64,000 nucleotides of DNA from Flavobacteriales bacterium UBA5040. GTDB lineage: Bacteria > Bacteroidota > Bacteroidia > Flavobacteriales > Weeksellaceae. Under the pieces are notes generated by a model that worked only from the letters and a program-made list of their open reading frames with translations, made no database searches and was not told where the DNA came from. The DNA lies in the NCBI GenBank assembly GCA_002415135.1, contig DIBY01000021.1, positions 1 to 64,000 of the forward strand, given 5' to 3'. A program made the translations under genes and the position numbers. This document shows, in pieces, positions 43,263 through 51,669 of this stretch (position 1 is its first letter; each line of letters opens with the position of its first letter).

Positions 43263-43613
43263 ATGAATTATTTATTGATCGCCTGTGTTTTGTTTTCAAG
43301 CTTTTCTTTTGCGGGATATGCTGTTTCCTATTTTGTTTCGCCCAATATGAAAAAAGAATTTGAGCGATTTGACTTAAAGGGTTTCGGCATTTATGTAATT
43401 ATCTTGGAGATCCTGGGAGCCGTCGGTTTGCTCGTGGGTTTATTTTATCAACCTCTTTTATTATTGTCATCTGCAGGACTTGCTTTCTTGATGTTTTTTG
43501 GAGTATTAACAAGAATTAAAACAAAGGACAGTTTATTAATTTCTACGCCAGCCCTATTTTTTATGTTTTTGAATGCCTTTATATTTTATTTAGCAATCAC
43601 TAAAACTGCTTGA
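43263..43613 (+). CDS. DoxX-like small membrane protein (2)
   Basis: A 116-residue four-helix membrane protein (LLIACVLFSSFSFAGYAV, GIYVIILEILGAVGLLVGLFY, LLLLSSAGLAFLMFFGVLTRI, ALFFMFLNAFIFYLAI). The EF.RFDLKGFGIYVIILE segment matches the EFKQFGLSDLTRTFVGAAK segment of the preceding protein, so the pair are probably paralogues. The start is ATG 43263, 2 bp after the first gene's stop. It ends just before a terminator. Confidence 0.7.
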   Translation: MNYLLIACVLFSSFSFAGYAVSYFVSPNMKKEFERFDLKGFGIYVIILEILGAVGLLVGLFYQPLLLLSSAGLAFLMFFGVLTRIKTKDSLLISTPALFFMFLNAFIFYLAITKTA

Positions 43614-43635
43614 AAACTATCATTTCAAAATAAAG

Positions 43636-43661
43636 AAACCTCGGCAAAGTCGAGGTTTTTT
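43636..43661 (+). terminator. Terminator after DoxX-like pair
   Basis: AAACCTCG and CGAGGTTT form a stem around seven bases, followed by a T-run. Confidence 0.85.
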
Positions 43662-43754
43662 GAATATAGAATAGTGTAGCTTTTCTAAAATGTAACGCTG
43701 ATGGTATTTATAATAATTTTCGATTTTACAACGTTGGGAATTAATCAGCTTTTT

Positions 43755-43862
43755 TTCATTCTGCAAAATACACATCTAAAAGCGTATCTGTTCTGAAAAT
43801 TTCGGCATCATGTCCCATATCAAAGGCTTTTGCGATTTATCTCAACATTTCAAAGTTTAGAG
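43755..43862 (-). pseudogene. Degraded 3' gene fragment, unrecognised
   Basis: In the otherwise empty 43662-44009 interval, the minus strand encodes FEMLR, a TAA stop, then IAKAFDMGHDAEIFRTDTLL, DVYFAE and a TGA. The composition after the stop looks like genuine protein, not random translation, and no start or upstream portion is present. I read it as the tail of a lost gene. The family is not recognised. Confidence 0.4.
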
Positions 43863-44009
43863 ACGATACTGAAAGAAAATTAAAAATTATTATTTGCATT
43901 TCTCAGGAAGTGATATCTTTAACATCAATTAAAATCTTCCAAAGTTTGAACACGGTCTAAAACTGTGGAAACTTTCGAAATAGTAATTTTTAAAATGACA
44001 AAAAATATC

Positions 44010-45857
44010 ATGAATAAACTCCTTAGATCAAGCTTCTTTTTAGGATTTTTAACGATTCCTTTCCTTTCTGTAAATGCGCAGACGAAGGTGAAAACCACGC
44101 CTGTTTTTGAGAATGGTCAGGCCCAGATCGTTCCTGAATTTACAGATGCAGCAAAATGGATAAGAACTGATTTATGGGTCGAAACAAGTTTCGATACCGA
44201 CGGTGATGGGAAAAAGGACCGCATGTATGTTGATGTGACCAGACCTTTTCAAACCGAGACAGAAGGACTAAAACTTCCCGTAATTTATGAATCAAGTCCT
44301 TATTATTCAGGCGTCGCACCTGATGTAGAAGGTGGTTTTTGGGATGTTAATCATGAATTGGGTGAAGCAGGAAAAGCGCGTGTTCACGCAGAAGTTACAC
44401 GAACTGGTAAACGTCCAATTATTTCAAATTCCCAGACTGCAACTTGGGTGCCTCGAGGTTTTATTGTTGTTCATTCCTGTTCTCCGGGTACCGGTTTATC
44501 GCAGGGTTCACCAACCGTGGGAGGAGAGAATGAATCTTTAGCTCCAAAAGCCGTCATCGATTGGCTGAACGGTCGGGCAAACGGATATACGTCAGCAGAC
44601 GGAAATGAAAAAGTGAAAGCTTATTGGACCACCGGTAAAGTAGGGATGACGGGAACGTCCTACAACGGCACCATTCCACTTGCTGCAGCAACGACCGGCG
44701 TAAAAGGTTTAGAAGTTATTATTCCTATTGCACCAAATACGTCCTATTATCATTATTACCGTTCCAACGGTTTGGTTCGTTCACCAGGCGGATATTTAGG
44801 AGAGGACGTAGATGTTTTGTATGATTTTATTCACAGCGGAGATGAATCGAAACGGGCTTACAGTAATGCAACGATTCGGGACACCGAAATGAAAAACGGG
44901 CAGGATCGAATTACGGGCGATTATAATGATTTCTGGGCAGGACGTGATTACCTTAATCATATGAAACCGATGAAAGCTGCAATGTTGATGGCTCATGGTT
45001 TTAACGATTGGAACGTAATGCCGGAGCACAGTTACCGCATTTATAAGAAAGCCAAAGAAATGGGTTTAGAAACCTCAATTTACTATCATCAAAATGGTCA
45101 CGGTGGACAACCTCCGCTTGAGATGATGAATAAATGGTTCACCCATTATTTATTTGGAATTGATAATGGAATCCAAAAAGAAGAAAATAAAGCCTTTATT
45201 GTCCGGGAAAATGATGATGTAAGCAATCCAACGACTTATAAAGATTATCCGAATCCAGAGGCGAAACCAGTGTCCTTTTATTTAACGAAAGGGGCACCAA
45301 AAGTTGGAGGCTTATCGACTATTGCATCATCCAGTCAAGGGAAAGAAAAGCTAGTTGATAATTATTCATTTGCGGGTGAAAGTTTAGCCAGAGCAGAAAA
45401 TACCGAGCACCGCTTATTGTATGTGAGTCCAAAACTTACAAAAGATGTTCATCTATCCGGCGTTCCTAAAATCACCATTAAATTAGCCAGCAGCAAACCT
45501 GCGGCAAACTTATCGGTTTGGTTGGTTTCACTGCCTTGGAATGAAGGGAGAGCGACAAAAATCACAGATAATATTATAACTCGTGGTTGGGCCGATCCAC
45601 AAAACCATGCGTCTTTAAGAAAAGGGGAAGCCATGATTCCGGGGAAATTTTACGAAGTTTCTTTTGATTTGCAGCCCGATGATCAAATCATTAAAAAAGG
45701 TCAACAAATAGGATTAATGATTTTTTCAAGCGACAAAGAATTTACTTTGCATCCAGAACCAGGTACAGAATTAACAGTTGATTTGGAAGGAACTCAACTT
45801 ACATTACCAATTGTAGGTGGTGAAAAAGCATTTTCAGATGCCATCAGTAATAACTAA
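44010..45857 (+). CDS. S15 family X-Pro dipeptidyl-peptidase (CocE/NonD type)
   Basis: A 615-residue exported serine peptidase with signal peptide MNKLLRSSFFLGFLTIPFLSVNAQ. The N-terminal alpha/beta-hydrolase carries the nucleophile motif GMTGTSYNG, the Asp in AHGFNDWNVMPEHS and the His in YHQNGHGG. A C-terminal jelly-roll domain (about 430-605, LSGVPKITIKLASSKPAANL, KGQQIGLMIFSS) completes the S15/CocE architecture. It should release Xaa-Pro dipeptides. In-frame ATGs at 43965 and 43995 exist, and the start at 44010 gives the best signal peptide. Confidence 0.9.
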   Translation: MNKLLRSSFFLGFLTIPFLSVNAQTKVKTTPVFENGQAQIVPEFTDAAKWIRTDLWVETSFDTDGDGKKDRMYVDVTRPFQTETEGLKLPVIYESSPYYSGVAPDVEGGFWDVNHELGEAGKARVHAEVTRTGKRPIISNSQTATWVPRGFIVVHSCSPGTGLSQGSPTVGGENESLAPKAVIDWLNGRANGYTSADGNEKVKAYWTTGKVGMTGTSYNGTIPLAAATTGVKGLEVIIPIAPNTSYYHYYRSNGLVRSPGGYLGEDVDVLYDFIHSGDESKRAYSNATIRDTEMKNGQDRITGDYNDFWAGRDYLNHMKPMKAAMLMAHGFNDWNVMPEHSYRIYKKAKEMGLETSIYYHQNGHGGQPPLEMMNKWFTHYLFGIDNGIQKEENKAFIVRENDDVSNPTTYKDYPNPEAKPVSFYLTKGAPKVGGLSTIASSSQGKEKLVDNYSFAGESLARAENTEHRLLYVSPKLTKDVHLSGVPKITIKLASSKPAANLSVWLVSLPWNEGRATKITDNIITRGWADPQNHASLRKGEAMIPGKFYEVSFDLQPDDQIIKKGQQIGLMIFSSDKEFTLHPEPGTELTVDLEGTQLTLPIVGGEKAFSDAISNN

Positions 45858-45882
45858 ATTTGATAAAGCGATTAATAAAAAT

Positions 45883-45909
45883 AAAACCTCGAATAATCGA
45901 GGTTTTATT
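45883..45909 (+). terminator. Bidirectional terminator between S15 peptidase and rhodanese genes
   Basis: AAAACCTCGA and TCGAGGTTTT pair perfectly around ATAA, between two converging genes. Confidence 0.85.
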
Positions 45910-45930
45910 ATATAGAATATAGTGATGTGT

Positions 45931-46242
45931 TTAGATTTTGCCGTTTAAACTTCCCCAACCGCCACCATTGTGAACGTCGGTATAGCCGTTTTTTAGAAGC
46001 ATCGTTTTCGCAGAACCACTTCTCATTCCAGAAGCGCAACAGGTGATTATGGTTTTATTTTTATCTTTTAATTTGGATAAATTATTCGCAAGTTGATCCA
46101 CCGGAATATTGATGGAACCCTTAATATGGCCACCCGCGAATTCACCTTTGCTGCGAACGTCCACGATAACCGCGCCGTTTTTTACAAGGTCTGCGTAATC
46201 TGTTTTTTTGAATCCGAAAAGGTTATTAATAGTATCTAACAT
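45931..46242 (-). CDS. Single-domain rhodanese-like sulfurtransferase
   Basis: A 103-residue cytoplasmic rhodanese domain that carries persulfide sulfur on its active-site cysteine. The fold runs from GAVIVDVRSKGEFAGGHIKGSINIP to the active loop TCCASGMRSGSA, with two adjacent cysteines where GlpE-type enzymes have one, and ends in NGGGWGSL. It lies downstream of the Crp/Fnr gene in the same direction but has its own promoter with a Crp/Fnr-type site. Confidence 0.92.
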   Translation of the reverse strand: MLDTINNLFGFKKTDYADLVKNGAVIVDVRSKGEFAGGHIKGSINIPVDQLANNLSKLKDKNKTIITCCASGMRSGSAKTMLLKNGYTDVHNGGGWGSLNGKI

Positions 46243-46272
46243 AATTTTGAGTATTTGATTGATTTAATACTG

Positions 46273-46280
46273 CAAATTTA
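46273..46280 (-). promoter_or_regulatory. TAnnTTTG -7 box of rhodanese gene
   Basis: Minus-strand TAAATTTG, 30 bp before the ATG, starting 29.5 bp from the centre of the operator-like site at 46302-46317. There is no -33 TTG. Confidence 0.6.
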
Positions 46281-46301
46281 GGTCAGTGGAAATTCTGCGA
46301 C

Positions 46302-46317
46302 AGTAACTTATATCACA
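46302..46317. promoter_or_regulatory. Crp/Fnr-type operator upstream of rhodanese gene
   Basis: A-GTAAC-TTAT-ATCAC-A, matching GTGAC-N4-GTCAC with one change per arm, centred at 46309.5. The identical spacing to its -7 box is the main support. Confidence 0.6.
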
Positions 46318-46499
46318 GAACTCATTTTTTTAACCACAAATCTGTCTGCCCATAGGTAGGAGAAATAAAAGCATAATGTAAATAATTAGTTATAAAAAAG
46401 TATTCAAAAGAGAAATGCTTTCACACTCTGTTTTTTTTTACTTTTAATTTACTTTAAAAGCAATTTGTTCTTTTGTGTCTTAAATTTTTGAGGTAAAAC

Positions 46500-47108
46500 T
46501 CACAGAAGCTCAATTTTATTTCGGGAAAGAATTACAAGATGCTCTTTTTCCATTTGTTTTAAAACGCGGCTTGTTGCCTCGCGCGTTATTCCCAGTTCAT
46601 CAGCCAGTTGTTGATGCGTCACGGAGATTTCTTTAGAATGGTAGAGTTGTGTTTTTTGCTTGATCAAATGGAGTAGGCGTGTATCAATTTTTTGAAAAGC
46701 CACAGAATTTACCACATCCAGCAATTCTTCAAAACGTTTTTGATAAAGATCAAAAATAAATTCCGTCCAGTCGGGATATTTTTTTACCCATTCTTTAGCT
46801 TTATCAGCAGGAATCAGCATAATATCTGCATCTTCTTCGACGATAGCTTTGATTTTAGAAGTTTCATTTTTCATCCCTGAAAGAATCGAAACGATACAGC
46901 TTTCGCCAGGCGTTAAATAATAGAGTAGAATCTCGCGACCATCTTCTTCTGTTCTGATCACTTTGATACTACCGGAAAGCACAACCGGAATATTTTTAAT
47001 GTAAGAATCCATATTCACAATGGTTTCACCCGCAGCGAAATGTTTCAGGTTCCCGGAATCTTCAATTTCCTGTACTAAAGCTGATTGGAAAATATCTTTT
47101 AGAATCAT
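46500..47108 (-). CDS. Crp/Fnr family transcriptional regulator
   Basis: A 202-residue regulator with an N-terminal cyclic-nucleotide-binding-like beta-roll (about 15-115), a long dimer helix (LYQKRFEELLDVVNSVAF) and a C-terminal winged helix-turn-helix (VTHQQLADELGITREATSRVLKQM). The recognition helix carries R176, E177 and R181, aligned with Crp R180, E181 and R185, which read TGTGA. It has no N-terminal cysteine cluster for an Fe-S centre and only one cysteine, C71, in the effector domain, so it is not a classical oxygen-sensing Fnr. The start is the ATG at 47108. It probably acts on the three GTRAC-N4-RTYAC sites in this window. Confidence 0.92.
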   Translation of the reverse strand: MILKDIFQSALVQEIEDSGNLKHFAAGETIVNMDSYIKNIPVVLSGSIKVIRTEEDGREILLYYLTPGESCIVSILSGMKNETSKIKAIVEEDADIMLIPADKAKEWVKKYPDWTEFIFDLYQKRFEELLDVVNSVAFQKIDTRLLHLIKQKTQLYHSKEISVTHQQLADELGITREATSRVLKQMEKEHLVILSRNKIELL

Positions 47109-47112
47109 CAAT

Positions 47113-47120
47113 CAAAGTTA
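47113..47120 (-). promoter_or_regulatory. TAnnTTTG -7 box of Crp/Fnr gene
   Basis: Minus-strand TAACTTTG ends 4 bp before the ATG at 47108, predicting a leaderless or nearly leaderless transcript. Confidence 0.5.
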
Positions 47121-47293
47121 ACGAATATTATCAATTGATCTGTAGTACACTCATTAGAACGATTCAATTTTTAATTGGGAAAGTGTTTGCCTGCTTTATT
47201 TAAATTGTTTAAGAGAAATTATGTTTTCGCTATGGAATTCAGTTTTTTAGCAATTTTTAAAGAGTTTTTTAAAAAGAAATTGATTAAAAAGAG

Positions 47294-47322
47294 TTGATAA
47301 TTACTTAATTTTTATATTTTTG
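47294..47322 (+). promoter_or_regulatory. Complete TTG-N18-TAnnTTTG promoter of amino acid permease
   Basis: TTG at 47294-47296 and TATTTTTG at 47315-47322 are separated by 18 bp, the textbook Bacteroidetes housekeeping spacing. The ATG follows 20 bp later. Confidence 0.7.
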
Positions 47323-47342
47323 AAAATCTTAAAAAATTAAAA

Positions 47343-49028
47343 ATGTCAAATCTTTGGAGAACCAAACCCCTAAGTCAACTATTGTCAGAATCTGACGAGA
47401 CTTCAGATGGATTGAAAAAAACATTGTCTGCCGCTTCTTTGGTAGCATTGGGAATCGGTGCGATCATCGGCGCCGGACTTTTCTCGATCACCGGAATTGC
47501 CGCCGCAAATTATGCCGGACCTGGAATTATGATTTCGTTCGTTATTGCCGCCATTGGGTGTGCTTTTGCCGGACTGTGTTATGCGGAATTCGCTTCTATG
47601 ATTCCCGTTGCAGGTAGTGCTTATACGTACTCTTATGCGACTATGGGTGAATTTATCGCCTGGATCATCGGTTGGGATCTAGTTCTTGAATACGCCGTTG
47701 GATCGGCTACTGTTGCCTCAAGTTGGTCTGGTTATCTCAGTAAATTTATGTCGAGTTTTGGAGTCTCGCTCCCACATAGTTTAATGATGACGCCCTTTGA
47801 CAGTTACATTGTCGATGGTGTGACGCATACCGGAATGATGAATCTTCCGGCTGTTTTTATTGTGACCGTGATGTCGTTGGTTTTAATTAAAGGAACGAGT
47901 GAGTCAGCTTTCGTCAATACTTTAATTGTAATTCTTAAAGTTTCTATCGTTATTATATTTATCGTTGTAGGTTGGAAATATGTAAAAGCAGAAAATCTTA
48001 CACCGCTTATTCCTGCAAACACCGGTAAGGTTGGAGAATACGGTTGGTCCGGAATTATAAGGGCCGCCGCCGTCGTCTTCTTTGCCTATATCGGGTTCGA
48101 TGCAGTTTCAACCGCTGCACAGGAAACCAAAGATCCGAAAAAAGCAATGCCGATAGGAATTATGGGATCGCTGATCATTTGTACCGTTCTTTATATCATT
48201 TTCGCTTACGTAATGGTAGGTGTCGTTAATTATAAAGCGTTCACTGCTGGTGGAGGCGGCGATCACTTGGCACCAGTTGCAATCGCGATTGAAGCAATGG
48301 GTGACGTTGTTAACGGAACTGTTGTTCCAGCCTATCCTTGGTTGAATACCACAATTATCTTGGCAATTTTATTAGGTTACGCATCTGTAATTTTAGTAAT
48401 GTTGATGGGACAAAGTCGTGTTTTCTACTCCATGAGTAAAGATGGTTTGTTGCCGAAAGTATTTAGCGAAGTACATTCAAAATTTAGAACTCCTTATAAA
48501 TCGAATCTTTTCTTTTTGGTTTTCGTAAGTTTATTTGCGGCCTTTGTACCGGGAAGAGTAGTAGGAGAAATGACGAGTATCGGAACTTTGTTCGCCTTTA
48601 TTTTAGTTTGTGCTGGAGTCTTGGTAATGAGGAAAACACAGCCAAATGCGCCACGTGCATTTAGAACACCGCTTGTTCCGTTAATTCCGGTCTTAGGAAT
48701 TCTGGTATGTTTGGGAATGATGGTTTTCTTACCGTTTGATACCTGGATCCGTTTAGTTTGTTGGATGATGATCGGTTTGGATGTTTACCTGTACAGAGGA
48801 ATTAAAAATTCATTCTTAGGGAAAGCAAACAATACGACTAATGATCCTAAAAACTATTCTGTAACTGCTATTTCTGGTGTTTTCTTAACCGTGCTTCTAG
48901 CCGTGTTGGCATACTTACACCATCAGAATGCTGAGGTTGATGACAGTGGATTGATCATGTTCTCTGTAGTAATGATTATTATTCACACCATTTTATATGG
49001 TTATTACTTCATCAAATACAGAAAGTAA
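47343..49028 (+). CDS. APC family amino acid permease (cationic amino acid transporter type)
   Basis: A 561-residue inner-membrane transporter with about fourteen helices. The APC opening is present (GLKKTLSAASLVALGIGAIIG followed by AGLFSITG), as are ELVLEYAVGSATVASSW-type helix 3 and FFAYIGFDAVSTAAQETKDPKKAMPIG, the conserved helix 6-7 loop of YfnA/CAT-type permeases. The closest familiar subgroup is YfnA/CAT-like, but the substrate is uncertain. It has its own complete promoter and a terminator. Confidence 0.92.
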   Translation: MSNLWRTKPLSQLLSESDETSDGLKKTLSAASLVALGIGAIIGAGLFSITGIAAANYAGPGIMISFVIAAIGCAFAGLCYAEFASMIPVAGSAYTYSYATMGEFIAWIIGWDLVLEYAVGSATVASSWSGYLSKFMSSFGVSLPHSLMMTPFDSYIVDGVTHTGMMNLPAVFIVTVMSLVLIKGTSESAFVNTLIVILKVSIVIIFIVVGWKYVKAENLTPLIPANTGKVGEYGWSGIIRAAAVVFFAYIGFDAVSTAAQETKDPKKAMPIGIMGSLIICTVLYIIFAYVMVGVVNYKAFTAGGGGDHLAPVAIAIEAMGDVVNGTVVPAYPWLNTTIILAILLGYASVILVMLMGQSRVFYSMSKDGLLPKVFSEVHSKFRTPYKSNLFFLVFVSLFAAFVPGRVVGEMTSIGTLFAFILVCAGVLVMRKTQPNAPRAFRTPLVPLIPVLGILVCLGMMVFLPFDTWIRLVCWMMIGLDVYLYRGIKNSFLGKANNTTNDPKNYSVTAISGVFLTVLLAVLAYLHHQNAEVDDSGLIMFSVVMIIIHTILYGYYFIKYRK

Positions 49029-49047
49029 TTTTTAATAAAACAATATA

Positions 49048-49078
49048 TTTCCCGTCAGATTTGGCGGGAATTTTTTTT
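49048..49078 (+). terminator. Terminator after amino acid permease
   Basis: TTCCCG and CGGGAA pair around ten bases, then a run of eight T. Confidence 0.75.
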
Positions 49079-49098
49079 ACTTCTATTTTTAAATTCTT

Positions 49099-49106
49099 TA
49101 CTTTTG
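49099..49106 (+). promoter_or_regulatory. TAnnTTTG -7 box of beta-propeller gene
   Basis: TACTTTTG, 16 bp before the ATG at 49123. Confidence 0.5.
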
Positions 49107-49122
49107 ATTAAATTAAATCTCA

Positions 49123-50148
49123 ATGAAAAAAACTTTCGGTTTCCTTCTTTTCATGTTCTGTTTAAATCTTTATTTTTCTCAAAAAATACAGTATCAAACA
49201 TTATTAAAAGATGATATTTCCATTCGCGCCTTGCAGCTTTACGATGGAAAAGTTTGGTATACAGGCACCGATTCTAAATTTGGGTATGTTAGTTTAAAGG
49301 ATTCTGCAGATAAAAAGCAGATAAAACTTTCAAAAGGGAAATTAGAGTTTCGAACTTTGGCGCAAGACCGTAAATATTTTTATACCATTAATATTTTAAG
49401 TCCAGCTTACTTGTTTAAAATTAATAAAAGGACACTCAAATTTTCAATTCAAAAAACATATACTACAAAAACCGCTTTTTTCGATACTTTTATTTTCGAT
49501 AAATTCGATAGAGGAATTGCAATTAGTGATCCCAATGAAGCGGGTAGTGCAAATCCTTTAATTTTTTATTCTGGTAGACCTTCGAAAGATAAGTCTGGTT
49601 TCCCAACATATTTTCCCGGTGAAGCCCATTTTGCTGCCAGCAATACCAATATTGCCACAAAAGATGGAAAAGTCTGGATTGCAACTGGCGGAATGAAAGC
49701 CAGAATTTTTAAATTTTCCTGGAACAATCCTTTCAAATGGGAAGCTTTTGAAACTCCGTTCATTCAGGGCACAGCCTCAACAGGCATTTATTCGATCGAT
49801 TTCTATGATAAAAATTTCGGCATTGCCGTCGGTGGCGATTACACCAAACAAACCGAAAACATCAACAATATCGCAACTACAATTGATGGCGGAATAACGT
49901 GGCAAATTCAGGCTTCTGGCAAAAATGGCGGTTACAAAACCTGTGTAAAGTTAAGACCGAAATCAAAGGGAAAAGATATCATCGCGGTTGGTGATCAAAA
50001 CATTGAATTCTCCAATGATTACGGAAAAACTTGGAAAATTATTTCCGAAGAAAAAGGATTATACGCTTGTGAATGGATTGATGAAAACACGCTCGTCTTT
50101 GCCGGAAAAAACAGAATCGTTAAGATGGAAATAAATACTGGCTTGTAA
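49123..50148 (+). CDS. Exported BNR/Ycf48-like beta-propeller protein
   Basis: A 341-residue protein with signal peptide MKKTFGFLLFMFCLNLYFSQ. Repeats of the kind TTIDGGITWQI and FSNDYGKTWKII are sialidase-type Asp boxes (SxDxGxTW), and the GIAVGGDYTK and DIIAVGDQNIEF strands fit a six- or seven-bladed propeller similar to Ycf48/HCF136. Homologues in flavobacteria are often labelled oxidoreductase without evidence. No catalytic site is visible. It is 157 bp ahead of hemN. Confidence 0.78.
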   Translation: MKKTFGFLLFMFCLNLYFSQKIQYQTLLKDDISIRALQLYDGKVWYTGTDSKFGYVSLKDSADKKQIKLSKGKLEFRTLAQDRKYFYTINILSPAYLFKINKRTLKFSIQKTYTTKTAFFDTFIFDKFDRGIAISDPNEAGSANPLIFYSGRPSKDKSGFPTYFPGEAHFAASNTNIATKDGKVWIATGGMKARIFKFSWNNPFKWEAFETPFIQGTASTGIYSIDFYDKNFGIAVGGDYTKQTENINNIATTIDGGITWQIQASGKNGGYKTCVKLRPKSKGKDIIAVGDQNIEFSNDYGKTWKIISEEKGLYACEWIDENTLVFAGKNRIVKMEINTGL

Positions 50149-50244
50149 AAAATCTTACTTAGAATCGAACTTAGAAACTGTCAAAACTCATCTTGAGCAT
50201 TCAGAACTTCTATGTCATAATTCGACCACTCCTAACTAATTTTG

Positions 50245-50252
50245 TATTTTTG
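50245..50252 (+). promoter_or_regulatory. TAnnTTTG -7 box of hemN
   Basis: TATTTTTG followed by C, 53 bp before the hemN ATG. No Crp/Fnr-type palindrome is seen at the 29.5-bp position. Confidence 0.5.
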
Positions 50253-50305
50253 CAAAACGAAATTTCAAAATGAATTTCAGAAATCTTTGTAAAAAAAAGT
50301 AAGAA

Positions 50306-51664
50306 ATGAATTCTTTAATCGATAAATATAATATTCCCGGACCGCGTTATACTTCTTATCCAACCGTTCCTTTTTGGGATAATGAGAGTTTTACCAGCGA
50401 TTTATGGCAGCAGTCAGTCATCAAAACTTTCAATGAAACCAATGATTCCGAAGGGATTTCAATTTATATTCACCTTCCATTTTGTGAGCAACTGTGTACG
50501 TTCTGTGCCTGTCACAAAAGGATCACCAAGAAACATTCTGTAGAAACTCCTTATTTAGAAAGTGTTTTAAAAGAGTGGGATTTGTACGTGAAATTATTCG
50601 GCAGAACCCCGAAAATTAAGGAATTGCATTTAGGTGGAGGTACACCAACTTTCTTCTCTCCCGAAAACCTAAGACTTTTATTGGAAGGGATTTACGCAAA
50701 AGCCGAAATCGCCGAAAATCCACAATTCTCATTTGAAGGACATCCGAACAATACGACCAGAGAGCATCTACAGACTTTATATGATTTAGGTTTTCGTCGT
50801 GCCAGTTTCGGTGTTCAGGATTATGATCCACAAGTTCAGAAAGCGATCAACAGAATTCAGCCTTTTGAAAATGTTAAAAATGTAACAGACATGGCTCGTG
50901 AAATCGGCTATGAAGGCGTTTCTCACGATTTGGTTTTTGGACTTCCTTTTCATACTTGGGAGAAAATGGAATATACCATTCGTAAAACTTTAGAACTTAA
51001 ACCGGACCGTTTGGCTTTCTATTCTTACGCTCATGTGCCGTGGATTAAAGGCGTTGGACAAAGAGGTTTCGATGAGAATGATTTGCCAAGTGGTGAGGAA
51101 AAAAGAAAGCTTTACACCAATGGAAAAAAATTGTTAGAAGAATTAGGATACATTGAAGTGGGAATGGATCACTTCGCTTTGCCACACGATGATCTTTATC
51201 AGTCGATGATGTCAGGAGATATTCACCGTAATTTTATGGGTTATTCTTCCAGCAAAACCAAATTGATGGTTGGATTGGGAATGTCATCAATTTCCGATTC
51301 GTGGTATGTTTTTGCACAAAGTGAAAAAAGTGTTGAAGAGTATCAGAAGATTGTAGATCAGGGAATAATTCCTGTAGTGAAAGGTCATATACTAAATGAA
51401 GAGGATTTAATTATCAGACAACATATTTTAAATTTAATGTGTCGCTTAGAAACTTCCTGGGATTTACAAAACAGTTTCCCCGAAATCGAAAACGCCTTAC
51501 AATCATTAAAGGAAATGGAAGCCGATGGATTGGTTGAAATTTCTGATAACACCATAAAAATCACGGAAAAAGGTCGTGCTTTCACAAGAAATGTCGCCAT
51601 GACTTTTGATTTAAGAATGCTCCGGAATAAGCCGGAAACACGGATTTTTTCCATGACGATATAA
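50306..51664 (+). CDS. hemN: Oxygen-independent coproporphyrinogen III oxidase
   Basis: A 452-residue radical SAM enzyme converting coproporphyrinogen III to protoporphyrinogen IX. The [4Fe-4S] cysteines are C60, C64 and C67 (CEQLCTFCAC). YNIPGPRYTSYPT is the typical HemN N-terminus, as distinct from HemW. GGGTPTFF, the YSYAHVPWIKGVGQRGF loop and the C-terminal HemN domain (EADGLVEISDNTIKITEKGRAF) are all present. It lies 5 bp ahead of an exported hypothetical gene in the same direction. Confidence 0.94.
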   Translation: MNSLIDKYNIPGPRYTSYPTVPFWDNESFTSDLWQQSVIKTFNETNDSEGISIYIHLPFCEQLCTFCACHKRITKKHSVETPYLESVLKEWDLYVKLFGRTPKIKELHLGGGTPTFFSPENLRLLLEGIYAKAEIAENPQFSFEGHPNNTTREHLQTLYDLGFRRASFGVQDYDPQVQKAINRIQPFENVKNVTDMAREIGYEGVSHDLVFGLPFHTWEKMEYTIRKTLELKPDRLAFYSYAHVPWIKGVGQRGFDENDLPSGEEKRKLYTNGKKLLEELGYIEVGMDHFALPHDDLYQSMMSGDIHRNFMGYSSSKTKLMVGLGMSSISDSWYVFAQSEKSVEEYQKIVDQGIIPVVKGHILNEEDLIIRQHILNLMCRLETSWDLQNSFPEIENALQSLKEMEADGLVEISDNTIKITEKGRAFTRNVAMTFDLRMLRNKPETRIFSMTI

Positions 51665-51669
51665 TTTTT

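Noticed and set aside
43910..43923. GTGAT-ATCT-TTAAC as a Crp/Fnr-type site before the S15 peptidase
   Set aside because: It has too many mismatches, and no TAnnTTTG box lies at the 29.5-bp position.
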